DNA of 64,000 bases. It comes from Bettongia penicillata ogilbyi. Its lineage: Eukaryota > Chordata > Mammalia > Diprotodontia > Potoroidae. A model generated the notes under the pieces. It was given only the letters and a program-made list of their open reading frames with translations. It ran no database searches and had not been told where the DNA came from. The DNA lies in the NCBI GenBank assembly GCA_023548195.1, contig JAJHZJ010000220.1, positions 1,991,279 to 2,055,278 on the forward strand, written 5' to 3'. The position numbers and the translations under genes are program-made. Of this stretch, positions 23,216 to 33,403 are shown one piece after another; position 1 is the stretch's first letter, and each line of letters begins with the position of its first letter.

Positions 23216-23560
23216 TATGACTTAACTCCTCACACAGTCTGAGATTTCACCCTGAGAACTGCATTTCACTGGTGATATCATTCTTTGCAAGGGTTGGCCT
23301 TTGTTTCTGGGATCCTCCCCTTCTTGTTTCTTCCCTTCTTAGAATCCCTGGTTCCCTTACAGATTCACCTTCTTCAAAAGAACATAGCTAATACCCTTAT
23401 TTGTTTGTTCTCCAATTACAGTACTTTGTATTCATTCTGTGATTTTCGAAATATATGAAATTTCCTCCAATAGAATGAAAGCTCCATGAAGGCAGGGAAT
23501 ATTTCAAATTTATGTACTTTTTCCTAGCCCCCAAGCAAAGTATTTGGCAAATAATAGAAT
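23216..23560 (+). mobile_element. L2 LINE, right part
   Basis: Continues the interrupted L2: TTGGCCTTTGTTTCTGGGATCC, AGATTCACCTTCTTCAAAAG, GAATGAAAGCTCCATGAAGGCAGGGAATAT and GTATTTGGCAAATAATAGAA are in L2 3' order. Confidence 0.7.
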
Positions 23561-23569
23561 TTTTTTTTA

Positions 23570-24345
23570 AAAAAAAGTAAGGTTGTTAAAGTGATATAAA
23601 TTAAATTGAAGCACTTGGCTTATGAGGATTTCTCATAACATTTTCTCAAATTGGAACTCTTTTTGTGAAAGCATTTTCAAGTATGTGCCATTAAAGACCT
23701 GATGGAAATGAATGTGATTTTTTTGTTTTTTTCTTATTTTCCATTTTGGATGATTATGCCCTTTTGTGACTATAAGGGACTATCTTTTTCTCAATTACTT
23801 ATTGTTCATTCATCTCCAATTGAGTAAATTCTTAACCTTCTTCAGGTGTTAAAATTTTCTACCTGATCTCCCAACCCTTCTGCATTCCATAAAACCCTCA
23901 CTGTTCCAGCCCTCCCCCTCCCTAAGCCTTCTTTTCCATAATTTTATTTATTTCAGTCTTGAAGGTCTACTTAGAAATACATGGATGCTAGATAGAAGAC
24001 AAAAACGTCAGCTTTTTAAAATTAAATGTATATACTCAGTTGCTGGGGAAGGGATTTTGTTCTTAATCTCCTATGCTACACATAGTAATCAAAAACCAAA
24101 AAAAAAATTGCAAGCTGCATTTTATATATAACTAGAACAATGGATTCAGAAAGGAGGCATGTATTTAAACAACTTTTTGTTTAGGGGAGTTGATTTTTTT
24201 TTCTCCTACGTATAATAGATGTTTAGATGAATTGATTAGCTATTTTAGAGTCATATTACTATAGACACCCTGACAAACCTAATTCAACTAATTATGTGTG
24301 AAACAAAAATGTGTTTAAGCACTTTAAAGAATGCATATTTCTGGG
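23570..24345. other. No recognised gene or repeat
   Basis: AT-rich with several poly(T) runs. No supported feature before the L1 5' end at about 24350. Confidence 0.35.
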
Positions 24346-24349
24346 GGAG

Positions 24350-25577
24350 GGGGTAGGAAAGAGCCAGGATGGTGGAGAAAAGTGAGGAAGTTGCCTTTCT
24401 CCCCAGTTTCTCTCAGAAACAATATTAAATCAGGTCTCTAAAAGGATTTTAGAGTTATAGAATCCATAAAAGATGTAGTGAAATAGTTTTTCTAGTCCAA
24501 GGTAACTTATAAGAACTTTAGGAAAGGTCTGTCTCACTTTGGTAAAAGGAGAGCATAGCCCAGCACAGGGGGTATCTGGGCAAGTCAGTGGAAGGCTCTT
24601 AGTCACAGCATAGATAAATAAATGAGGCCTCTAAGTTCTGCCTCAGCAGGTCAGCTTCACAGTAGGCCAGCTGTGAGACCTCCAACCCAGCATAGAAGGC
24701 AAACTGCCAGCCCCAGAAGCCAGGGCACAACAGGCATGACTAGACTAAACCACCCTAACATAGTGGGCAAACCATCAAACTTAGAGGCCTCAGTGGAGAA
24801 AACCAGTGACCAGAACTGTTGTCCTCAAATCAAGAAGCTTGGGACAGTGCCCCCTACAGCCAAAGTTTTAAAATGAGCACAAAAAAAAAGAAAAAAAAAA
24901 CAACTCTGACCATAGAAAGGTACTATGGTGACAGGCAAGATAAAAACATAAACTCAGAAGAGGTCAACAATGTCAAAATGCTTGCATGGAAAGTTGCAAA
25001 GGGGAATATGAATTGTTCCCAAGTCCAAAAGTCCTCTTGGAAGACCTTAAAAAGGATTTTAAAAATCAAGTAAAAGAGGTAGAAGAAAAACTAGGAAAAT
25101 AAATTTGAGTTATTCAAGACAATTATGAAAAAAAGAGTCAGCAGCCTAGAAAAGGAAGCACAAAAATTGATTGAAGTAAACAACTCCTTAAAAATAGTAT
25201 TGGCCAAATGGAGAAGGAGGTATAAAAGCTAACTGAAGAAAACAATTCCTTAAAAATTAGAATTGGGCAAGTAGAATTCAGTGACTTTATGAGACACCAA
25301 GAATCAGTCAAACAAAATCAAAAGAATGAAAAAAATAGAAAAAAATATAAAATACCTCAATGGAAAAACAATTGGAGAATTATTGAACTACCTGAAAGCT
25401 ATGATAAAAAAAAGAATCTGGACACCTTCTTTCAAAAAAATCATCAAAGAAAACTGCCCTGGTATCTTAGAACCAGAGGCAATGAAAGAATCCACTGATC
25501 ACCTCCTGAAAGAGAACCCAAAACAAAAATTCCAAAGAGTATTTATAGCCAGATTCCAGAGCTATCTGGTCCCTCTT
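24350..25577 (+). mobile_element. L1 LINE, 5'UTR and ORF1 (decayed), forward
   Basis: The copy starts near GAGCCAGGATGGTGGAGAAAA, the conserved L1 start that resembles a YY1 site (CAAGATGG). The 5'UTR holds AGCTTGGGACAGTGCCCCCT, then the ORF1 start region GACCATAGAAAGGTACTATG..GTGACAGGCAAGAT. ORF1 follows with coiled-coil units and the segment encoding a L1 ORF1 (RNA-binding) region up to about 25577, where homology stops. Stops and frameshifts are frequent; the longest frames (24622-24876, 24819-25073, 25289-25580) are broken pieces of ORF1. Confidence 0.8.
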
Positions 25578-25829
25578 TGAGTCAAATCTGATGGGAATAG
25601 GATCTAACAAGGCCCACCCTCTTCCCTTCTTTCCCTACACTGCAATAGGTCTCTGTGTTTCTTCCTGTGAGGTAATTAGTACTATTCAACCACATCCTTT
25701 CATTTTCTCCTAGAACAATTTTTTAACCCTTTAAATAATGTTTATCATCACAACAAATTGAATTTATTCCCAAGACCTCTGTCTCTGTATACCCCTTCCA
25801 AATACCACAATAAAGATACAGCTCTTAAG

Positions 25830-27740
25830 AGTTGCAAGTATCATCTTTCCATGGAGGGATGTAAACACTTTAACCTTATTGAATAGTATCTTTTTTTTTG
25901 TTTACTTTTTTATGCTTCTCTTTTATTTGAAGATCCAATTTTCTTTTCACTTCTGTTGTTTTTTTTTTCTTTTCTTTTTATCAGGAATGATTAAAAGTCC
26001 CCTATATCCTTGAATATCCATCTTTCCCCCTGAAAGATTATACTCAATTTTTCTGAATACTTGATCCTTAGTTGTAATTCAATCTCCTCTGTCTCCTGGA
26101 ATATAGTATTCCAGACTCTGTGATGCTTGCAAGTAGAAGCTGCTAAATCCTGTGTAATCCTGATTGTGCATCTATGATACCTAAATTGTTTCTTTCTGGC
26201 TACTTGCATTATTTTCTCCTTGACCTGATAATTCTGCCATTTGACTGATATTCCTTGGAATCTTCACTTTTGAGTCTTTTTTGGGAAGTCATCAATGGAC
26301 TCATTCAATGACTATTTTACTTTCTATTTCTAGGACCTCAGGGCAGCTTTCCTTGATAATTTCTTGAAAGATGGTATCCAAGATTTTTTTTTTTTAATCA
26401 TAGTTTTCAGATAGACCAAAAATTCTTAAATTATCTTTCCTGGATCTGCTCTCCAGGTCAGTTGTTTTTTCCAATGAGGTATTTTGCATTTTCTTCTATT
26501 TTTTCATGCATTTGATTTTGTTTGACTAATCCTTGACATCTTATAGAGACATTAGCTGCAAATTTTTAAGGAATTGTTTTCTTCACTTAATTTTTGTATC
26601 TCTTTTTCTATTTTAAATTGAAGGAGGTCTCTTCAGTGAGTTTTTGTGCCTTATTTTCCATTTGGCCAATTGTACTTTTTAAGGAGTTATTTTATTCAGT
26701 GGATATTTTTTTCCAATTTGGCCAATTGTATTTTTTAAGGGATTGTTATCTTCATTCAATTTTTGTCTTCCCTTTTCCAAGCTGTTGACTCTCTTTTGTA
26801 GATCTCTTATTTCTTTTTCCAATTTTTCTTCTACCTATATTATTTGATTTTGAAAATCCTTCTTGTGCTGTTTCAAGAAGATTATGTGGGCTTGAGATCA
26901 GTTCATATTCACTGTTGAGGTTTTGGATAGGGGTGTATTGACAATGTTATTGTCTTCTAAGTTTGTGTTTTAATCTTCCCCATCTCAATAGAAATAGTCA
27001 GTGTTTTTTGTCTTTTACTCATTTTGTTTGCTTATTTTGTGGCTTTTAAAGGTGAATTCTCTGACTGGAGCACAGGGGGCTCTGTCCCAAGCTTATTTTG
27101 TAGAGGCTCAGGAACCTGGTCAATAATTGTGTTGCCGGGGGCCTCAGGTGTCAATCATTAGAGGTTGTAGGTGTCTGACAGCTTACCTAACACTGAGTTA
27201 GGGTCCTAGTGGTGGTATCTGGTGTGTGTTGAGGACAAGTGAGGATTTTCCGCATTTCTCCAGGGCTTTGCTGAATCACTGAGAAGCCACTGCTGGAAGA
27301 TGCCTACCTGTCTGGGGCTGTTCCAGTGTATGTGCTGGTTTCCCAAGCTGGACTCTGCTGGTTCCCATGACTGTGGTAAGACATGTGGACAGGGGAGTAT
27401 GGCAGTCCTGTTGTTGGCTTTTCCTTGCTCTACCACTATAAGACAAAGAATCTCCTGCTCGTTTGTTGAGGTATAACCTGCTGCTGGATTACTGAAATGC
27501 TTCCTGTCCTGGACTGCACTCCCCTTTTACCTAAGTGATATGGACCTTATTTGCTAATTCTCTAAAAGTCCTGGATCAAAGACTGGTCCACCTCATCTTT
27601 CTGCTGGTTCTTCTATTGCAGGATCAGTTCTGGGGTGCAGTTGCATGGCTGTTCAGGGATGAGAAGAAGAGGACATCAACATACTGCTTACTTTGGTTCC
27701 CAGAAATCTGTCTCAGGCTCACACATGTCTAAGTCTGGGA
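25830..27740 (-). mobile_element. L1 LINE, ORF1 and 5'UTR (decayed), reverse
   Basis: Reads 5' to 3' on the minus strand from about 27740: 5'UTR (27080-27100 holds the reverse of AGCTTGGGACAGAGCCCCCT), coiled-coil repeats of ORF1 (26540-26860, repeated TTTAAGGAATTGTTTTCTTC on the plus strand), and the conserved ORF1 C-terminal part with TCCTGATAAAAAG near 25980. It faces the forward ORF1 at 24350-25577, so the two form an inverted pair. No intact frame. Confidence 0.8.
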
Positions 27741-27744
27741 AATA

Positions 27745-28836
27745 ATTTTTACAGCAAGTGTTTCTGATAAAACCATCATTTTTAAAACATATAGAGAACT
27801 GCTTCAAATTTATGAGAATACAAGTCCTTCCCCATTTCATAAATGGTCAGATATGAATAGGCAGCTTTCAGATGAAGGAACCAAAGCTATCTATATAGGC
27901 ATGTAAAAATGTTATAAATCACTATTGAGGAGAGAAATGAAAATTAAAACAACTCTGAGGTACCACCTCGCACCTATAAGACTGACTAACATGACAGAAA
28001 AAGAAAATGATAAATGTTGGGAGAGGATATGCAAAAAGAATGGGATACTAAATCTACTCTTAGTGAAGTTGTGAACTGATCCAATCACTCTGGACAGCAA
28101 TTTGGAACTACACCCGAAGGGCAATCAAATTGTACATACCCTATGATCCGACAATACTACTAATGTGTTTGTGTCTCAAAGAGACTAGAAAAAAGGGAGA
28201 AAGATCTACCTGCATGTACAAAAATATTTACAGTAGCACTTTTTGTGGTGGCAAAGAATTGGAAAGTGAGGGGATTCCCATCAATGGGGGAATGAATGAC
28301 TGAACAGCTTGTGGTATATAAATATAATGGAATATTATTTTGCTATAAGAAATGATGAGCAGGTAGATTTCAGGAAAACCTGGAAAAACATATGACCTGA
28401 TGCTTAGTGAATTGAGCAGAAGCAGGAGAACACTGTACACAGTAAAAGCAACATTGTGTGATTATCAACTAAGATCAACTTAGCTCTTCTCAGCAATAAA
28501 ATGATCCATGACAATTCCAAAACTCTCATGATGGAAAATGCTATTCCCATCTGGAGAAAGAACTGTGGAGTCTTAATGCAAATTGAAACATGTATTTTCA
28601 CTTTTTTGTGGTTTTTTCCTTTTGTTCTGATTTTCTTTTTCACAACATGACTAATGTGGAAATATGTTTACATGACTACACACATTTAACCTATATCCCA
28701 GATTACTTGCCTTCTTGGGGCGGTGGGATATGAACAAAAAAATTGAAACTCAAAATCTTATAAAAATCAACACTGAAAACTATCTTTACATGTAATTTGA
28801 AAATATAAAATACTATTTACCCCAAAAAAAGAATGT
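27745..28836 (+). mobile_element. L1 LINE, ORF2 3' end and 3'UTR, forward
   Basis: Starts at about TTTTTACAGCAAGTGTTTCTG and follows L1 ORF2 order: ATAGAGAACTGCTTCAAATT, GAGGTACCACCTCGCACCTA, CTCTGGACAGCAATTTGGAA, then the 3'UTR ending near GAAAACTATCTTTACATGTAA at about 28790. The C-terminal cysteine-rich part of ORF2 lies in this piece but frames are broken. Reverse transcriptase and endonuclease parts are missing. Confidence 0.85.
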
Positions 28837-28839
28837 ATA

Positions 28840-29275
28840 TACCACAGTTACAGAGATGCACATGAGGACAAATCTTCCTTTTCTTTTGTAAGTAAAATAA
28901 TCTCAAAAAAAGCTAGATAAAAATGCTTTTTCCTAAGTATATGTGTTTCATTGTGTGTTCAATGAAATAGCTTCATATGGCATACCCTCTGTGGAGTAGT
29001 CAACTACTACAATTTTATGTGATTGTTAGGATTCTAAAAATAAGTGTTTTTTAAAATGCTCAGAAAGACAGCAGCACAAAAGAAGTTGGAAATGATTTGT
29101 ACCACCAATTATTATAAGAACACCAAAATAACTCCTTTTTAAAGAGAAAAACTAGGATAGAAAAATTTTTCCTTAACACTCTGATATAGTACATGTGCAT
29201 TTTTTAAGGAGTATTGTGATATCCAAATATCTTTTGTGTGTTTTGATGCACCCATATGAAAATTTAGATAGATTG
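28840..29275. other. No recognised gene or repeat
   Basis: AT-rich stretch between the L1 3' end and the GA tract. Nothing supported. Confidence 0.35.
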
Positions 29276-29302
29276 GTTAGGTAGACAGATAGATAGATAA
29301 AC

Positions 29303-29308
<6 letters not shown>

Positions 29309-29377
<69 letters not shown>

Positions 29378-29520
29378 TGGAGGGAGTGAGAGAGAGACAG
29401 AGAAAGAAAAAGAAAGAAAGAAAGAAAGGAAGGAAGGAAGGAAGGAAGGAAGGAAGGAAGGAAGGAAGGAAGGAAGGAAGGAAGGAAGGAAAGAAGGAAG
29501 GAAGGAAGGATGGAAGGAAC
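29309..29520. repeat. (GA)n followed by (GAAG)n compound microsatellite
   Basis: About 33 GA units (29309-29374) and, after a short spacer, about 28 GAAG/GGAA units (29402-29520). All open frames across it are low-complexity peptides on either strand and are not genes. Confidence 0.97.
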
Positions 29521-29547
29521 GAAGATAGAACCCAAAGACAAAATATA

Positions 29548-29660
29548 ACATTTATTACACACAGTGCACTTGGAATCATACTAAGCGCTGGGGATACAGA
29601 AAGTAAGACATCAAGATGTTGTCTATTTTAATTGAGCTTTTTTTCTAATGCAGGAAGACA
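29548..29660 (-). mobile_element. L2 3' terminus, antisense
   Basis: TAACATTTATTACACACAGTGCACTTGGAATCATACTAAGCGCTGGGGATACAG is the reverse L2 end. It borders the GAAG tract directly. Confidence 0.65.
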
Positions 29661-30109
29661 GAATATTAAAGGAACCTGGAGAACACGGGATGGAGTAGAA
29701 AAAGTAAATGAGCAAGGCAAGTGTGGAGGCAGAGTAGCTGTGGAAAGTTTTCTCCTCAGTCTATTAATAATTGATAAAAGATGAGAAAAGGTCAGAGTAG
29801 GAATGGTATAGAATGCAAGCTGGATAAACAAAGTGGGAATGTTTGATTATTTGTTTCCTGTGTTTATATCTGTATTGCATGACAATAAAACTGAGAATGA
29901 CAAGTAGAGTCAGACAGCAGGGAATTTATTTCAAAATATTAACTAATATGTAATAAGCTAAACATGATAAACATTTTCCCTCTAAAATAATTGCTGAGGT
30001 CATAGATATTCCACTTTATGCTAGTCAATAAATATAATTTGAATCTCAAAAATTCAAGGTTATATTCCTACTAGAATATTAATCTGTGAATATATTCCTA
30101 ATGGTTTTT

Positions 30110-30205
30110 AGAAATATATATGCATATATACTTAAAGATACATATGTATATTTTATGTGTGTGTATATATGTGTATATATATATATATATACATATATAC
30201 ACATA
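30110..30205. repeat. TA/TG simple repeat
   Basis: Imperfect TATATG / TGTGTA / TATATA run. Simple repeat. Confidence 0.9.
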
Positions 30206-30209
30206 CTAA

Positions 30210-30685
30210 GAATACTAAAACTTTTAGGTTTGAATTACTAAATTAATTCTTTGGAAAGGAATTAAATCATAGCCACCATAGCTATATCATAGCATATACC
30301 ATACCATAGGTGGTAGAATAGCACAGTTAGAAAATTTTAGTCAAAAAAGTTATAAATCCATTAATAAATTAGAAATTAATATAAATAAATACCTTTGAAC
30401 ACTGCTATTTTTTCTGAATACTAATATTTTTAATAAATTACTAAATTTACCCTAATTGTGTTGAATTAACAAAAAAAGTATTAAATAAAAATTGATTCTA
30501 GAAAGTTTGTTTTTCCAATATAAAGGTAGAAATTTGCTTTCTCCATCATGCTCCCTCCACAAATATTTATTAAAAGCCTGCTATGTCTTAAATTCATAGG
30601 GAAAGACAATTATTAGTGTTGCTTGCTGAAGCAATCAATGCAAACCCCTTTGAAATTAACGTGAATCCATTAAATACCAGTTTTT
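30210..30685. other. No recognised gene
   Basis: AT-rich sequence. A short antisense L2-end-like piece (ACAAATATTTATTAAAAGCCTGCTATG, 30559-30585) is the only hint of a repeat. Confidence 0.3.
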
Positions 30686-30689
30686 GAGA

Positions 30690-32035
30690 TCCAGTCTTTG
30701 ACCTAGTGCTGAAAGTACCTCACCACCTTGGAAACAGTGAAAACTTACAGAACTCCTAGAACTAGCTCTGAAAAGCACAGCATGAAAAACCAAAATCTTA
30801 GGACAATGTCCTTTCCACCCAAGGAAGAAAGCCCAATTTTAACATAAAGTTAAAAGTTAGAATGTCACTTGATTTAGCAGCTTTTATTTTAAAAGATTGA
30901 AGGCTTCGGAATATGAAATTCTGGAAGGCAAAAGAAATGATTACAACCATAAATAACCTACTCTGTAAAACTGAGTATAATCCTTGAGGGTAAGAAATGG
31001 GTATTTAATGAAATAGAGAACTTCAAGCATTACTGACTAAAATATCAGAGCTGAATAGAAAATTATACTTCCAGATACAAGACTCACGAGAAGAATAAAA
31101 AGGGAATGCATAAGGGATTCAGTAAATTCAAATTGTTTACATCGGTAAAAGAGAAAATGATAATAGTAGCTCCTAAGAACTCTATCATTAGGGAATTTAA
31201 AAGTAGTATGCAGAAACATGAATATATATGAAAATATTTGTGCTGAATGATTTAAAAAAGAGAGATTAAAAAAAGCAATGAGAAAAAAGGGAAAAGAATA
31301 GGAAAAATTTTCTTACATGAGACAAGTATGAAAAGAAGAACTTTTTCAGTGTAGAGGAAAATGGGGATTGGAGGGTACTTGGTAATTCTTAAACTTTACT
31401 CTCATAAGAACCGGCTAAAAGTGGGAATAACATACACATTAGTTGGGTATAGTAATCTTTCTTGACCTCTAGTGAAGAGTCTGAAAGAAGAGGAAGGAGA
31501 GACTGATTGAAGGAAGCACAGATTAATGGAGGCAGTTATCAGAAGCAAAACAGATTTTTGATAAGAAACAGGGTAAAAAGAAAGGGAAGGAAGAGCAGGA
31601 GAAAAATAAGATGGTAGGAATACATATTAATCATAACTGTGAATGTGAAGAGGACAAACTGACACAAAATGGAAGCAGATGGCATAATAGATTAAAAATA
31701 AATCCATCACTATGTTGTATACCAGACAAATACTTAAAACAGAGAAACACATAATAAGAATAAGAGGCTAGAACAGAATCTATTATGTTTCAGCTGAGGT
31801 AAAAAAGGCTGGGGCAGCAATCATGATCTCACATAAATCAAATGTAAAATAACCGAACCTGAAAACTATAAGCAGGGAAACTACATATGGCTAAAAATTA
31901 TTACAGAAAAATGAAATAATATAAGTACTAAACACACATGCACCAAATAGTAGAGGATCCAAATTCTTAATGGGAATGTTAAATGAATTAGAGGAGGAAG
32001 TGGACAATAAAATTATACTTGAATATGCTCTCATA
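30690..32035 (+). mobile_element. L1 LINE with ORF1 internal deletion: 5'UTR end, ORF1 C-terminus, ORF2 start
   Basis: 30690-30860 resembles the L1 5'UTR end (CTTAGGACAATGTCC, then TTAACATAAAGTTAAAAGTT). Directly after, GATTTAGCAGCTTTTATTTT belongs to the ORF1 C-terminal part, so most of ORF1 is missing. The ORF1-ORF2 spacer follows, then the ORF2 endonuclease part from about 31620 (AATCATAACTGTGAATGTGA...AGAGGCTAGAACAGAATCTATTATG...CACACATGCACCAAATAGTA). It stops near 32035 at an (AT)n tract. Confidence 0.75.
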
Positions 32036-32061
32036 TCTATATAACTATATATAACTATATA

Positions 32062-32112
<51 letters not shown>
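32036..32112. repeat. (AT)n microsatellite
   Basis: Two or three ATAACTAT units lead into a long uninterrupted (TA)n run, at the 3' edge of the L1 fragment. Confidence 0.95.
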
Positions 32113-32114
<2 letters not shown>

Positions 32115-32219
32115 GAACTTTTGTTTATTTCTGCTATTCTACATTCTCTCTGAGCAATATTATGTCTTTTTCTGTGGAGGAAATTTGGAAAGCTAAAAGT
32201 TTTCTGAAATATTTCACCC

Positions 32220-32578
32220 CCTTCCTAGAATTCTCTTGACTTTCAGCATCCTTGATGAAAAGACCAGAGTTAAGTTAAAAATTTTATTTTCAAATATTTT
32301 AAAAAATCAAGAGAAGCATAAAAGGTAAACATACAAGAGAAGACTTAAGTGATTCAATAAGGTTAAACTGTTTATATCTTTACACAGCAGGATGATACAT
32401 GTAAAAGTACTTTATCATTCTTAGTGCAATTAGAAGTATATGGAGACAGAGAGTGTAAGTATAAGTGGACTTTGACGTAATGACATCCAAATATACAAAA
32501 CGGATAATTTTGATGATATTAAATTATAAAGGACTGGCACAAAGAAAATCATTAAAATCAAGATTAGAAGTTGTAACA
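32220..32578 (+). mobile_element. L1 LINE fragment, ORF1 end and ORF1-ORF2 spacer
   Basis: CATCCTTGATGAAAAGACCAGAG and CAAGAGAAGCATAAAAGGTAAAC are the end of L1 ORF1; ATTCAATAAGGTTAAACTGT and GGATGATACATGTAAAAGTA belong to the spacer. It ends where the LTR begins at 32583. L1 sequence reappears beyond the provirus at about 35325. Confidence 0.75.
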
Positions 32579-32582
32579 ACAA

Positions 32583-33184
32583 TGCAATATCCACAGCGGC
32601 CAGTATGGAATTTCCAGGGCAAATTCATAAAATACAAACTCTCTTACTCAAAGATGAAACCAAAATACATATTCAGATACCAGAAAGCCAATTCTACCAT
32701 GGTAACAATGAAGTTTGTACACATTTCCAATACATGGAGTACCACCATCCCCAAGACTTCCCTCTATTAGGCCTCCCCACAAACAGGCTCCCTTAGGCAA
32801 AATTACTCCCTCTCTCACTAATACTAGTTGCTCTGCCTCAGCTCTGCCTTGGTCTCTCTCAGCTCTGCCTCATTCTATCTCAGTTTTACCCTTCCTGATC
32901 CACCTGTCTGGCAAGTTTCTGCCACCATCAGCTTCATGTGACTCAAACTGTGAACTGGACCAAAACTCAAAGGAGGTCACATCAGCCCATTAAGGGCAGG
33001 GAAGATCTTCAAATTCACTTACTATTACATTTGGTCCCAAGATCTTTTCTGTCCATTAATAGGTAAATGGGAGTTTAGGGGTAACTCTTACTGACATAAC
33101 TTCACAACAATAGTTGTGGGTAACACAAAATAAACACATAAAACAATATCTCAGGGTGTAAGTTTGATCACAAGCATCCCATCA
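32583..33184 (-). mobile_element. Endogenous retrovirus 3' LTR (complete), antisense
   Basis: A 602-bp unit with TG...CA ends (TGCAATATCC on the left, ATCCCATCA on the right of the plus strand). Its first 150 bp recur as a direct repeat at 35163-35313, as expected for the two LTRs of one provirus. Just outside its right edge the minus strand reads TTTTGAGGGGGTAA, a polypurine tract ending at the LTR border, which sets the orientation as minus. The same family occurs alone at 20945-21476. Confidence 0.8.
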
Positions 33185-33403
33185 TTACCCCCTCAAAAGA
33201 ATAAGGCCCCAAATCCCTTGAAATAAGTGAAAATCTCTTCTTCTATAACTACTTTCTACTGAGATTGGACATAGAGCTGTCCCTTCCTCGCAAGGTCTCA
33301 TCCAAGGGGTCAGTTCTTCAGCCAATATATGGAGCTTGGCCAGTGCCAGGTCCAGGGGTAACGTATCAGAGTCTTGGAAGAGGGTAACATCCAGCTTAAG
33401 CAT
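33185..33403 (-). pseudogene. Retroviral 3'-terminal coding remnant next to the polypurine tract
   Basis: A minus-strand frame of 72 codons stays open up to the polypurine tract, which encodes its last residues, with TAA exactly at the LTR border. In retroviruses this place is held by the end of env or, in env-less elements, the end of pol. I do not recognise the peptide and cannot tell which. It is a fragment of a deleted provirus and not a functional gene. Confidence 0.5.

Noticed and set aside
25830..28836. Simple twin-priming (5' inversion) of one L1
   Set aside because: The inverted and forward parts are not adjacent in the L1 consensus (ORF1 versus ORF2 end), so plain twin priming does not fit; kept only as one possibility in the findings.
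29173..29631. Four overlapping frames (84-129 codons) over the GA/GAAG tract
   Set aside because: Low-complexity peptides open in several frames at once, as expected of a repeat without stops.
33020..33050. TTTGGTCCCAAGATC as a primer-binding site for a plus-strand provirus
   Set aside because: The coherent coding traces, the polypurine tract and the AATAAA signal all place the provirus on the minus strand, and this position lies within the LTR.
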